Counted from the first letter of the stretch, positions 1 through 11,096 are shown. The stretch: 35,136 nucleotides of DNA from Ophiothrix spiculata (GCA_000969725.1 JXSR01S011798.1); one strand, 5' to 3'. Program-made: numbers and translations. Notes: generated by a model from the letters alone, not told the origin.

Positions 1-166
1 CAAAAAGTTACACCAAAATGTCACAAACGTTACCAAACGTTACAACACAAAACAATGCATTAAAATAATTCCTAGCGATATAATGTTCTGTAATTTTTAT
101 GAAATATTTGTAAATATGTTTCCCATAATCAGTGTAAGGCGCAATAATTAAAATCGTTGACACTTC

Positions 167-720
167 AGAGAAAATGTAAGACTTGCCCTCAGGTATATGG
201 TAAGACAGGATATATTATACTTATCATTTTTGTTAGTATTGATTATTATCATTCAGAATTGTAAGGGTGGGAGGCATAGGGAGGAAATTAGTACTTACAT
301 TGCTTGTGATGGGTGAGAAGAGTCATTGACTCACACATTAGTTATGTTCCAATTGAGAAGATGATTGTAATACAGGATAAACCACACCAATATTTTATGC
401 TAAACGATTGTTATTTTTTTTAGAAATGAATGGAGGGAGGGAGGTATCATGAAGGAAATAGGTACTTTATTAAAATAAACTGTGATATTGTTAGGATGAT
501 AGCTGTGATGCAGGATATGTTATTTTTATGTTTTATGCTGATATTGATTGCTATTATTTGGAATCGGAAGGAGGGAGGGAGGCGCTGAGAAGGAGTTTTT
601 TTTCAGATCTCTTGTGAGAAAATAATTCTAAGACATGATAAATTATGTTGATTTTGTATGCTCGTATTGATAGCTATGATTAAGGGAGAGAGGAATTGAG
701 AAGGAAATGGTTATTTGCAA
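167..720. repeat. Degenerate ~160-bp tandem repeat, block 1
   Basis: Four diverged units follow one another. Each has an 'acaggata' or 'gataaa' start, a T-rich middle ('tattgattnttat'), a G-rich block ('ggagggagggagg') and 'gaaggaaataggtact'. The first unit (167-300) matches 1,226-1,360 almost base for base, so the array resumes there. No open frame runs through it. I infer an old satellite-like array. I do not recognise the family. Confidence 0.65.
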
Positions 721-1225
721 TGGGGGACACAAGTTCTTACAATATGGACCTTATAGAGAAATAATTGTGTATAACAACATTTGCTGAATCAAGAACCCTC
801 AAATTCTGACTTTTGGCATAACACTGTTTCAAAAATGGTATGTTCCTCCCACAAATCTGCCTCTCTTTTTTAGATTCCATTGACCTGAAGATTCCTCTTA
901 CATAAAGCACTACATATGTGATGCACCAAATAGAAAGCTACTTGTTTGGGGTTGAGAGATACAAGCAATTAAACTTATTGGGAAAATATAAAAACAACTG
1001 TTTGCTCTTTTCATCATAACTTCAAAAATGACTGGTTATTTTTTTAAAAAGTATCATTTAAAAGCCTAATTAACATCAAAACAAATTGAATTTTATCAAA
1101 AGTCCACCAACAAATACCTTTGGGTTTGTGGTGAGTCGCATCAATTTCAAAACAATCCACCAGTCTGCCACTCACAAGCCTTTATCACCGCTGATTCCTT
1201 TTACCCACTTCATACTTGTACGGGA
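721..1225. other. Unassigned stretch interrupting the ~160-bp array
   Basis: AT-rich sequence separates the two blocks of the tandem array. I found no TIRs, tRNA-like promoter or coding frame. A short phrase near 919 ('gatgcacca') recurs near 1,611, which hints that it is related to the flank of block 2. Nothing further can be supported. Confidence 0.4.
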
Positions 1226-1590
1226 AATGTAAGACTTGCCCACAGGTATATGGTAAGACAGGATATATTATACTTATCATTTTTGTTAGTATTGATTGTT
1301 ATCATTCAGAATCATGAGGGAGGGGGGCATTGGGAAGGAAATAGGTGCTTACATATCTCTTTCAATAAGTGACAGGAGATATTACAATATTGACTGACAC
1401 AACTTTATCATGTTCATATTGAGGTATTTGTTGTTAGACAGGATAAGCTACACTTATCTGTTATATTTCTGAATTGTGAGGAGGGATGGGAGGCATCGGG
1501 AGGGAAATAGGTACTTATAGCTCTCTTTAAATCAGTGACAGGAATTATTACAATATTGACTAACATGTTATTTGTTTAGAGATTGTATTA
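1226..1590. repeat. Degenerate ~160-bp tandem repeat, block 2
   Basis: Two units share the G-rich block and the downstream phrases 'gtgacagga' and 'attacaatattgact', which recur about 160-170 bases apart near 1,371 and 1,535. The first 130 bases closely match the unit at 167-300. It continues the array at 167-720. Confidence 0.65.
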
Positions 1591-2756
1591 TTGAGGGAGA
1601 ATTGTAAATTGATGCACCACATTAAAAGATACATCTTTGGACCAAAAGTCACAACTGAGTAACTGATTTCCATGAACAGCTTATCTATTCCTGTTTAGTA
1701 TGGTCAGAGCCCGGGGAATACTCACAAAAATTTTGTAGGTATGTGATATCTGCAATAAACAACATAGTGCAGAACTGATTTTTGGACAAAAGTAGGGTTT
1801 ATGGAACTGATTTTTCCCCGAATTGAGGTCTCAGGAACTGCTTCTTTCCCATAAAAATTTGACTATTTGAGCTGAAAATTGCTCAAAATTAGGTTGAAAA
1901 CTTGATAAAACACACTTTTCAGTCATTTTCTTTGAAAATGGGGTTTATTGAACTGAAGTAATCTTAAAATGAGCATCTTGGGGTGGGAGTGGAAGAGGAA
2001 GTTTGAGTCTTGAAGTCTTGAGGGCGGCACATACCCATACCTTCCATCAATGTAAGTGGCACATTTATGTCAAATCAAGGTTTGGTTCAAAAGGTAGAGC
2101 TAAAAACATGAAACCAATATCAGACTATGGCAGTAATAATTTCAGATGATTGAATTTCAAGATGTTGAAAGGAAGCTAAACAATGCTGTTGGATTACTGA
2201 CATTTTTAAGTACCACTCAAAACTCTATAGTGGCTGCCATTTTTGAAGTCATATTTCAATGGTAAATTTAGCAGATGAGTTTTACAGATTATAATCTTTA
2301 AAATGTCCAAAATACAGGAAAAATACTAGCTTGAAGTTCGAGGTTTAAGTAAGCCAATTATGTTATGAGTTAGGAAATTCTATAAATACCATTCTGTAAA
2401 TTCTATTCTGAATCAGTCACAAACAAGTTAGGTCATTTTCATTTTGTCTTTGCAGAACATGTTCAAGATTAATTGTATTTTATTAACTACTCATATAATA
2501 CTCTAAAGATTTTTTTATTAAATTTTTATTCAAAAATCTTGATTTTGTCAAAACATGAGTTGGGCAAAAAATGATCAATTAATGAATCACAATTGTTAAT
2601 GAAACACATGCATAGAGAGTGTATAAGTTTCATCTTATATTTAACTTTTAATTTTAAACCAAAATTAAAATTTGAAGCAATCAATGTCAAAATTGTCAAA
2701 ATATAAAAGGACCTGTAATTCAAAACTCTGTGACTTCACAATCTATTGCAGATTTA
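1591..2756. other. Unassigned AT-rich sequence
   Basis: No coding frame, RNA gene or complete repeat is visible. Two phrases, 'agcccggggaatactcac' near 1,708 and 'gggcggcacatacccat' near 2,023, look like the GC-rich ends of a degraded element. They do not pair as clean inverted repeats, so I do not call one. A minus-strand frame of 65 codons at 2,526-2,723 is low-complexity and not credible. Confidence 0.4.
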
Positions 2757-2923
2757 TTAGGGGCGGCTTCAAAACTCAACCGGCGGTTGTCTGCCGGTTC
2801 TGGGCGGTTCCGGGCGGTTCTGGGCGGTTGGCTATTGTTTATTCCGGTTGAACCGCCCTGAACCGCCCAGAACCGCCCAGAACCGGCAGACAACCGCCGG
2901 TTGAGTTTTGAAGCCGCCCCTTA
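2757..2923. mobile_element. Palindromic PIF/Harbinger-type MITE, copy 1 (with TTA TSD)
   Basis: The element body is 2,760-2,920 (161 bp), flanked by TTA at 2,757-2,759 and 2,921-2,923. Its two 70-base arms match at 68 of 70 positions around a 21-base loop. The arms begin GGGGCGGCTTCAAAACTCAA and end in a GGGCGGTTCT-like decamer repeated three times. The TWA-type target duplication and GGG-starting TIRs fit non-autonomous PIF/Harbinger (Tourist-like) elements, from established knowledge. It is GC-rich in an AT-rich setting and could form a strong cruciform. It has no coding capacity. Confidence 0.85.
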
Positions 2924-3195
2924 ACACGGTGATTCTATTTTTCTCCAGAGTGATGGGTACTCTGCACAATCCAAAATACCCACAGAGAACACAATTTCTT
3001 TACCAATGGACCTTCTGATCCAAAAATTGCATATATGCAAAAAAATATTCTGAATGGGAAACTTCTCGATTGTAGAAATGACAGTATAACATCATGTTTT
3101 GAATGCAGAGTAATATAAAACCACTTCCTTATATCAATAAAATATTACTTGTGCACAATTTGAAGGAAATTATTCAAAACAGCCACTCTCTTTTA
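2924..3195. other. Unassigned AT-rich sequence
   Basis: Short stretch between the MITE and the first unit of the 0.8-kb array. No open frame, hairpin or repeat match was found. Confidence 0.4.
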
Positions 3196-3901
3196 AGTGT
3201 AAATTAGCATAGAATAAATTAACATATCGGTGCCCCTATTGCCAATCTTTTCCAGAAACCCCCAGTGGAATAAATAGCAAGCTGCACTTAATGAGGCTGA
3301 TTTTCCCAAGATAGCAAGGTATTTGAGGGGTGTTCTGACAAAATGAGTGGAAAATCACAAATTTCAAAATTGAGTTTATTACAAAATCTCATTTCTGGAA
3401 TGATATATATGTCACACTTCCTATATTCTCTCTCCACCTAGATATTAAAATCCAAGGTATTCTATTGAATATCTAATAAAAAAAAAACATAAATAATTAT
3501 GCAACGTTTTTAATTATTATAGTGTATAATAGCAAAATGTGAGTACTTTATTGTGAATACTTGCACTTCCAGGCATAAATCACCTTCAAAACTAAAGGTA
3601 CAACTAAAGGCTTTTGCATGGATGGGTTTCATGTAAAAAAACCACAAAAATACACCTTTTCACTATTTTTCATTACTCCATTCGTAACTTTCCACTCATT
3701 TGACTGTAGCAACCCACATTTGTCAAATTTGACCCAATTTCCAATATCCTCCAGACAATGTCCACAGTGATCAATATAAACCTGTCAAATTCAATGACTG
3801 GTCTTTGCCGATCACTTAACTCAAATTCCTGCAGCACAGGTTTTGTTTTTTCTTTTCTTACAAATGAAATTTTCTCACTCACATCCCATATATATATTTC
3901 T

Positions 3902-4147
3902 TCATGAGAGTGCAAGAAAGTTGTATCTGCAATAGCTGCCGTTTGATTATTTTGATTGCATACTGTATATTCTCTAGTCTTTGGTCAGTGGTTCTTGAAA
4001 TGGTTCTTCAGGTGTTGCTGTCACCTGAAGAAACATTTCAACAGCCACTGACATATGGCAGGGGAATTTTGAGGGATTTATCATATTCTAGTGATAAATA
4101 TAACTTATGGCAGCTATTGCAAATACGACTTTCTTGCACTCACATGA
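3902..4147. mobile_element. Palindromic element within array unit 1
   Basis: The ends form an imperfect inverted repeat of about 40 bases (TCATGAGAGTGCAAGAAAGT against the complement of the right end). The centre forms a second stem ('cttcaggtg' with 'cacctgaag'). The whole 246 bp is thus a long imperfect hairpin. A target-site duplication is not clear. The same element sits at the same place in unit 2, so it predates the tandem duplication of the array. Confidence 0.65.
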
Positions 4148-4706
4148 CAATTTGTGGCCAGCAATCACTGTTGGAGTAAAACAAAACAGGAAAAATGGGA
4201 GAAAAAATCAACAACAATAAAAAGCTTTTTCAGAAATAAATGGTACAGCAACTAATCTCACACTAAGTTAATATTAAGTTTAAGTTATTTTGCTACACAT
4301 CTTTTTTTCAGGCTGTTTAATTAAATATTACTTCAATATTCAAATTTTCTGATCTCTCTTACAGAAATCATTTGCATACTGTAAATTAACATATTGCTGC
4401 TATCATCCATTCATTTCTCCTCCTAATCCCCAATGGAAAAACTATCAAGTGAAATCAAATGATGCTGATTTTCCTATGATGGTAAATTGACTTATATCAT
4501 CAGTGGAATTGTAAAAGCATTTGTCAAATTTGACCCAATTTTCTTCGATATCCTCCAGACAATGTCCACAGAGATCAATACTAACATGTCATTTCAATGA
4601 CTGGTCTTTGTCGATCACTTATCTCAAATTCTGCAGCAGAGGTTTTGTTTTACTTTACTTACAAATGAAATTTTCTCTCACATCCTCGATAAATATATAT
4701 ATTTCT

Positions 4707-4976
4707 TCATGAGAGTGCAAGAAAGTCGTATCTGCAATAGCTGCCATATGTCATTAATTTTGATAATTTTGATTGCACACTGTATATTCTCCAGTCTTGG
4801 GTCAGTGGTTCTTGAAATGGTTCTTCGGGTGATGTTGTCACCTGAAGAACCATTTCAAGAGCCACTGACATATGGCAGGGGAATTTTGAGGGATTTTTCA
4901 TATTCTAGTGACTAGGCGTTAAATAAATACAACTTATGGCAGCCATTGCAAATAGGACTTTCTTGCACTCACATGA
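4707..4976. mobile_element. Palindromic element within array unit 2
   Basis: Sister copy of the hairpin element at 3,902-4,147, 270 bp here. It has the same inverted ends (TCATGAGAGTGCAAGAAAGT) and the same inner stem. It differs by small insertions near 4,745 and 4,913. The frames on both strands here (64-68 codons) mirror each other because the DNA is palindromic, so they do not support a gene. Confidence 0.65.
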
Positions 4977-5096
4977 CGATTTGTGGCCAGCAATCACTGT
5001 TGGAGTAGAACAAAACAGGAAAAATGGGAGAAAAAATCCACAACAATAAAAAGTTAGCTATTTCAGAAATAAATGGTACAGCAACTAATCTCACAC

Positions 5097-5244
5097 TATA
5101 GTTGTTGGATTTAATTCGTGAACGCGTGTTCATAGCAAGTACGCAGTGGTCCCTGACGCGAGCGTATATTTTCAATGGTTGTTTAGTTCGCGTGTACGCA
5201 CAAGGCTTTGAGTACGCGTTCACGAATTAAATCCAACAACAATA
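5097..5244. mobile_element. 144-bp TA-flanked palindromic MITE (Tc1/mariner-like)
   Basis: The body is 5,099-5,242 with TA at 5,097-5,098 and 5,243-5,244. Inverted ends of about 27 bases read GTTGTTGGATTTAATTCGTG from both sides. The sister array unit near 4,260 reads 'cacactaagttaata', which is this site without the element, so the insertion and its TA duplication are directly visible. Many CG dinucleotides in its body contrast with the flanks. TA duplication suggests Tc1/mariner mobilisation (inference). Confidence 0.8.
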
Positions 5245-5473
5245 AGTTAATATTAAGTTCAAGTTATTTTGCTACACATCTTTTTTCAGGCTGTTTAATT
5301 AAATATTACTTCAATATTCAAATTTTCTGATCTCTCTTAAAGAAATAATTTGCATACTGTAAATTACCATATTAGTGCTATTGTCTATTCATATTTCATC
5401 CTAAATTTTCAACGGAAAAACTATCAATCGAAAACAAATGATGCTCATTTTTCCATGATGGTAAATTGACTTA

Positions 5474-5910
5474 TATGTGACCTGTCATATCAAAAGGTAC
5501 CTTAAGGGTCTCAAAATGAAAATTGATTTTTTTGGTCTCATCTGAAAGATTATATTTTAAACTTTTGGCTATTGGATGTTCGATTGCAAAGCTACATCCA
5601 AATTGGTAAAGGGCATCAGGCTGATTCAGAAAACTATAGTTCTGAGAAAATTGAGTTTGAAAGTTTCTGTAGCTGGTAAAACTTGAATGGAGAAAGGATT
5701 TTCATCTTGTTTTTTTTTTAAACATTTGTCTTATGTTTTGGATGTTCGAACCTGATTAATATGATAGAATACACTTCAAAGGTAACGTTTGTAATGAAAT
5801 TAGAAAATCGACCTTGGACATGATTTTTGACTATGCTCAGTTTCAATGGCCCATATCTCGTAATTTACTATGCCGGTATTAAGGTACCTTTCGATATGAT
5901 GGGTCACATA
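5474..5910. mobile_element. 433-bp TA-flanked non-autonomous element
   Basis: The body is 5,476-5,908, flanked by TA. Its ends are TGTGACC...GGTCACA, with a longer imperfect inverted repeat ('tcatatcaaaaggtacctta' on the left). The uninterrupted site 'gacttatatcatcagtgg' is seen near 4,490 in the sister unit. No transposase frame is present. Tc1/mariner-like by target site, so mobilised in trans if ever active. Confidence 0.8.
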
Positions 5911-6055
5911 TCATCAATGAAATTGTAAAATAATTTGTAGATTTGACCCAATTTTCTTCAATATCCTCTGGACATTGTCCACAGAGATCAATACTAAGCT
6001 GTCATTTCAATGACTGGTCTTTGCTGATCACTTCACTCAAATTTAAATAGCAGAG

Positions 6056-6470
6056 GAATTATTTGACACACATTCTTTATATATGACACAGATAATATGT
6101 TTTAGAGTGTCATTTGTAATCAAACAGTAGAGAAATAAAAAATACCTGGAACCATGAGATCCCTTTGATTTTACATTTTTAGCTATTCTTACATCATGAC
6201 CTCATATGCATGTCCTTTGACATTGAAATTAGACTGACCTTTTGACCTCAACAAATCAAAGTTCAAATTCCCTGCACTATATTTATAAACATAGCTTGGT
6301 CAAATCAGACTTCTAACTTTACAATTGACATTTGTGACATTCTAAGTTTTACAACTTGGTCATGACCTTTTCACAATGTCCATGTGACCTTTGATCTCAT
6401 CAGCATAGGAGAGTTCACACTTTGTAGCAATGCCCAAAGAGTGGTTAAATCCAACAAATTATGCAGAAGC
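6056..6470. other. Unassigned stretch with repeated TGACCT-like words
   Basis: Several 'tgaccttt' and 'tgacct' words occur between 6,200 and 6,420. No frame or TIR is present. It may be a fragment of a dispersed repeat. The words resemble nuclear-receptor half-sites, but their spacing is irregular, so I do not call a regulatory element. Confidence 0.35.
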
Positions 6471-7515
6471 TACAGTGTGTCTCAATAAAAATTGTGCAAG
6501 TTTAAAAGCGCCCTCTGTGGCGAAACCAAAATAATAGTTTGAAATAATGGTACATCATTATAAAGGAAAAACTCCAAGCTTTTAAATGTCGTTTGTTCTG
6601 TTGAATTTGCTTATTTCTATCTCGAGATATGCGTAATTATATGCAGAAGTGAAAAATCACAATTGTGCCACTTTTTAGGAAAGAAGGCCGTGCATGAAAA
6701 TGAAGTAGAGCATTGTGTTTGCCCTTGAATTTGAAAATAAACAACTGTAAAATAGATTTATTTGGTAACATCAGATAATTTAAAGTCTCCTCTTTGTATT
6801 CTTACTAAAATAAGTGCAATTGGTAAAGACAGAGCATTTTTGTGACATCATCAAACATGGCAAATTAGCAATTCATCAAAATTACAAATTTCAGCAAAAA
6901 TTAAAGATTTTCGACATTTTAAAGGCAAATATGCTACATATTTGATATTATTAGTGTTACTTTGAAGCCATGTTTGTCCTTTATTTAAATGAAACATAGC
7001 AAATGTAAATATTACTAGTGTTAGCTTGGTTAAGTATAATTTGTAATGAAAAACAGCATTTAACACATTGATTGTGTAAAGAACTGGAGATAGTGGAAAT
7101 TGGTATTTAGCAGAATGAATTATTTATCATCATAATGACATTACAACGACGTAACAAACCATCAGATTTTACAAATTTTGGTATGGTAATAGGTGGAGGA
7201 AACAAGAAACTGTTCCGTGATACTAAATAACCCAATTTAATAGTTGTTAATTTCAATTACATGGATAAAACTTCATATTTTCTTGATTAAAATGGTCAGT
7301 CCTCTTCCGAAAAAGTGGCACAATTGTGATTTTTCACTTCTGCACTTAATAATACATATCTCGGCAAAGAAATAAGCAAATTGAACAGAATAAACGGCAT
7401 TTGAAAGCTTGGAGTTTTTCTTTTACAATGATGTACAATTATTTTAAACTATTATTTTGGTTTTGCCATAGAGGGCACTTTTCAACTTGCACAATTTTTA
7501 TTGAGACACACTGTA
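6471..7515. mobile_element. 1,041-bp Tc1/mariner-like element with ~213-bp TIRs
   Basis: The body is 6,473-7,513 with TA at 6,471-6,472 and 7,514-7,515. Both ends begin CAGTGTGTCTCAATAAAAAT reading inward. Similarity between the arms continues for about 213 bases (left to ~6,687, right from ~7,301). The ~610-base core between the arms has no credible transposase: the largest frame is 71 codons on the minus strand and low in complexity. I read it as a non-autonomous derivative. Arm divergence of several percent suggests it is not very recent. Confidence 0.85.
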
Positions 7516-8393
7516 GAGGTAAAAGTTAACCCTTTTCACAACAGGCAAACACAACAAGCAACACCGTTAATAACACCCTGTCATCTACTAATAAAATGAC
7601 AAAATTCCCCTTTTACTTTTTAACTCTGGGGAATAAACATAGCAAAAAAACAAGAATAAATATACATAGTAAATTGGATGAACTCCTTTTTACCAGCTGT
7701 TTTCGAACATTTTGTAAATTCAATAATATTGGTAATCCTTATCTGACAATATTCTATACCATAAAATCCTGATAAAATCCATAAAAAGTCCTCCTAAACA
7801 GACAAGGGTGAAAAAGAGCACCACATCACTTCCTAAAATGTTCATCTTAGTACTTACCATACTTGGAAATTAGATTTGGATATGGGATGTCTGGGGTTCA
7901 AATCTCTTCTTAAGATGTGTTGCTTCGGACATTAGATGGGTGTTCTAGAAGTCTTGGTTGAAATCTAGAAAAAAATCTTTTTGGATATACAATTTTTTTG
8001 GGAAATAACTGTTTTCATTAACACTTTTAAGCAAAACTGATTTAGGGTTTAAGTTATTTGTGTCTAATTGCAGCATTGTATAATTAGACTTTCTTCCAGG
8101 GTTACATCCTTGGCGTGATCAATTAGAGAAGAAATCTTGGGATGATATTGAATCCTACAAGTGCCCCTTTTAGCAAATGAACAAACAAAATATCCCAGTG
8201 GCTGAAAGAGAATTCAAGAGAATCTTCATAAGAATTCAATAAATCTGTATATGGTAAAGGTTTATACAGTATGAAAAGCTTGTGTGACCCATATTTGTTA
8301 TACACTTCTCTCTTTATCTTTCTATAGATCATTCCCAATGTTCTTGCTCAATCAAAGACTTATATGAAACCACCACCTATCTTATAGAGGTAA
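7516..8393. other. Unassigned AT-rich sequence
   Basis: No gene, hairpin or repeat match was found. A 71-codon minus-strand frame at 8,123-8,338 has no recognisable feature and no repeat of itself elsewhere. It could be part of an intron. Confidence 0.4.
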
Positions 8394-8490
8394 TGTGTGA
8401 TGACTCAGCACCTGCCAAATGAAAATAAATGTAGTCAACTGGGGAAGAAACTCTTGACCTAAATCTCAACACCTTTGGTTTTTGCCCTTA
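8394..8490. repeat. Short dispersed repeat related to the duplicon start
   Basis: The phrases 'gatgactcagcacctgcc' and 'gaaactcttgacctaaatct' followed by 'tttttgccctta' recur at 9,305-9,400, and again at the start of unit B (19,759 onward). So a ~95-base segment existed in at least two places before the 11-kb duplication. Confidence 0.65.
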
Positions 8491-8701
8491 AGGAATATAA
8501 AATCAATTTCAGTCTTGGAATGCTAAGTGAAAAGATGCAGTTCTACACATATATACCTTTGTTAAGAAAAGTTTCTGTTTAGAGGGTGGTTTCTCCCAAT
8601 ATAATTGAACATCTAACAGGATCTTGATAACCAGAACCTGTGGTTCTAGTCGGTCAATTACCGGTTGAGTATTGAAATGCTCCCTAATCCTAGTGAAAGT
8701 T

Positions 8702-9049
8702 TTGTAAGAAAAAGTAAAGTAAGTAAAAAAAGGTAAAGGGGACGGCCTGTATTTCACAGGTCAGAGTGCCCATCTCTCTTAGGAAGCGTTTGGGCCAGAC
8801 TCCACAATTTGTTATATTTGCGGTGAGGGTTCGCCACACCTCCTTCCCAGGGAGTCTGTTACCTTCCCAGCATTGAAGAAAGCCTGTACCCATATGACAC
8901 CTAGGTGGAGAGGAGCACATCAGGGTAAGTATCTTGCTCAAGGACACTACACACGCCGCCCATTGGATTCGTACCCACAACTCTCAATGCCTGGTGATCA
9001 ACAGTCGAGGACTTATCCACTAGGCTACGCATGTCCCTTGTAAGAAAAA
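8702..9049 (-). mobile_element. tRNA-derived SINE with 12-bp TSD
   Basis: On the minus strand the head carries a tRNA-like A box (TAGCCTAGTGG, 9,017-9,027) and B box (GGGTACGAATCC, 8,965-8,976), the internal RNA polymerase III promoter of tRNA-derived SINEs. Behind it lies a central segment with 'ccttgagcaagatacttacc' (about 8,924-8,943), a motif type shared by several metazoan SINE superfamilies. I cannot name the exact domain. The body ends in a T-rich 3' tail near 8,714. The target-site duplication 'ttgtaagaaaaa' is perfect: 8,702-8,713 and 9,038-9,049. A 96-codon minus-strand frame lies within it and is not a gene. Confidence 0.88.
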
Positions 9050-9320
9050 CCTTGTTGAAAAATAAGATGTAGATATATGCAAGCTTTATATGGTAAAATC
9101 ATCAAAACCTGACTGTATTACAAAACATCCATTCAAAACATTACCATTCTAAATACCGATACTACATGCTTAAATCAAAAACAGTATATTACTCTCCCTA
9201 GTAGCTTGCTCTCATAGCAAGATCACTAAACCAACACTGATACCGCACACTTCAATTTAAAGCAACAATTCATGATAGCATCCACAGGGGTTTGGAGCAT
9301 GCCCCCATGACTCACACCTG
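9050..9320. other. Unassigned single-copy flank of the duplication
   Basis: AT-rich sequence between the SINE and unit A, apart from the ~15 bases before 9,321 that belong to the short repeat. It is not present before unit B, so the left breakpoint of the duplication is near 9,321. Confidence 0.5.
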
Positions 9321-9702
9321 CCTTGTAATAATAATGCATGTATTCAGCAAGCAACAGAAACTCTTGACCTAAATCTCCACACCTTTAATTTTTGCCCTTA
9401 CCGATCTTTACTTGTCTGATATACAATGACCAGTCAAAACATACTGGTTACTACACAAGATGACAAGATTTCTTCTCCTCTGTCCTTCTTGAAATAACAG
9501 CATTAGCAAATCTGCCCAACAATGTACAAATGCAGTATGTGTATTACAGATAAATTGCAAGTTTCTTCCCTTTTATCGTAGAGAAATTATTTTTTCTTTT
9601 TTCTTAACGTAAGGCACTATCTGCAGATACACAGATATCCACAAATACAACTTTTTAGCATATGAGTAGATTGAAGTGAAATTGAAAGATTATAAGAAGT
9701 TC

Positions 9703-9875
9703 AGACTCCCAAAAAAGTTTCGCCTCACCTCAAAAAAAATGGCTCGTACGCAAATATGGAACTCACAAACGTTATTTGAAGATTATGGGTACAAGCGCTA
9801 GAATTTCAGCTTTCTTTTGACACCCGATTTCTGACAATTGACTGAAAAAGAATGAAGTTATTAACTTTTAATTTG
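9703..9875. other. Unit A-specific segment
   Basis: This ~170-base stretch ('cccaaaaaagtttcgcctca' onward) has no counterpart in unit B, where ~610 unrelated bases (20,150-20,758) stand at the same place. The flanks on both sides match between units. It has no TIRs or frame. Confidence 0.6.
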
Positions 9876-11096
9876 TGTGATTTCTGCATAAAAATGTTGG
9901 GTGTACCTTTCTGTATCTGACAAGAACTCTTTCACTCCCCTATAAAATGTTTTGCCTCTACTTGCCCCTTAAATGAAAATTTATGATTATGCCACTGATT
10001 GCTGTTAAGTTACAGAATTAACTTTAAAGGAGGGATTGAATTTGTTCTAAAAATGAGCTTTTCATTTTGACTGATTCTCTTTCAGTAATTTATCCAAAAG
10101 CTGGTTTATCTGCTGTATGTGTAGTTGCAACTTTGAATTTTTATGCATGCAGCAGAATTATAAGTTTGCAGTTGAGAAACTACAGGAAAATCCTAAAATT
10201 GCTACAACTTTTTTCAAATTTTTTGAGATTTTTGTACCACAATATTACCCATATTTTCTGTGGCAGAAATATGTTGCATGTTGGAGGTGTACTAGTGAAA
10301 ATGTATCTAATTATGGTAATCATAATATTATTCACACAGTGAAATATAGGTTACTATGAAATACATAATTGCACATGGAAATCGGTTGGAAAGATTTACC
10401 TGAAATTTGAAACTTCAAACTCCTTTGTGATCATTAATATGAAAGTGAAAACAGAATATGAAAAATTGGACCATACATAAGGAATGTAAAAATTGATACA
10501 TCCTTTTGAACATAACAAAACCAAACTACTTGTTATTTTAAAAAGTGTGCTTTTGTGTTTTCAGATTAACATGTCAAAACCCCTTTTTTCACTCTGAAAT
10601 AAGACCCCTATATAAAGTATTCAATTTTCAATTTGTTCAAATTATCACTCGTAAATCCCCATGAAAAGAGCACATCATAGCAACCACACTCAAATTAGGA
10701 CACTGGCGTATCTCATTACTCACTTTCCAATTTGCTTATTAAGTCTCTACCTAAGACTTGTTACATGTAAGGAAAAAGCAAAAAAGTGAGTTTGGTCTGT
10801 GCGAGTTAACACTATAAGCAGAGTATATGTTTTGAGTCTATATCTCCTGGCTTGAAAAGGGCACACTATAACATTCATACTGTAATTAGAACACTGGTGT
10901 ATCTCATTACTCACTTTCCAATTTACTTATTAAGTCGCTACCTAAGACTTGTTACATGTAAGGAAATAGCAAAAACGTGAGGTTGGTTTGTGCGAGTTAA
11001 AAATATAAGCAGAGTATTATATGTTATGAGTGTATATCTCAAGACTTGAAAAGGGAAACTTTAACATTAATACTCAAATTAGGACAATAGTATATA

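Larger units (their letters stand above)
3196..6055. repeat. Degenerate ~0.8-kb tandem array with nested elements
   Basis: Segment A ('aaattaacatat' to 'gatgctgattttcc') occurs near 3,200, 4,383 and 5,355. Segment B ('atttgacccaattt' to 'caatgactggtctttg') occurs near 3,720, 4,525 and 5,943. The spacing between the first two B segments is about 806 bases. The first unit holds an extra ~400-base stretch (3,310-3,715) not seen in the others. Later insertions at 5,099 and 5,476 lengthen the third unit. The open frames near 3,900 and 4,710 come from the palindromic element inside the units and are not genes. Confidence 0.75.

Noticed and set aside
1690-2060. TIR element bounded by 'agcccggggaatactcac' and 'gggcggcacatacccat'
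   Set aside because: The ends do not form a convincing inverted repeat and there is no flanking duplication.
4709-4915. 68-codon frame and its mirror on the other strand
   Set aside because: Both read through a palindromic element and resemble each other because of the inverted repeat.
6200-6420. Cluster of TGACCT words as nuclear-receptor response elements
   Set aside because: Spacing and orientation are irregular, and such words are common in dispersed metazoan repeats. There is no promoter nearby.
8690-8980. 96-codon minus-strand frame, the longest in the window
   Set aside because: It lies almost wholly in the SINE, crossing its head-to-tail body, and is a by-product of the element.
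10117-10359. 80-codon plus-strand frame repeated at 21,001-21,243
   Set aside because: The two frames differ at 8 bases, of which 7 change the amino acid and 1 does not. That is near the neutral expectation. A second frame overlaps it in unit A. No domain is recognisable. The repeat comes from the duplication, not from selection on protein.
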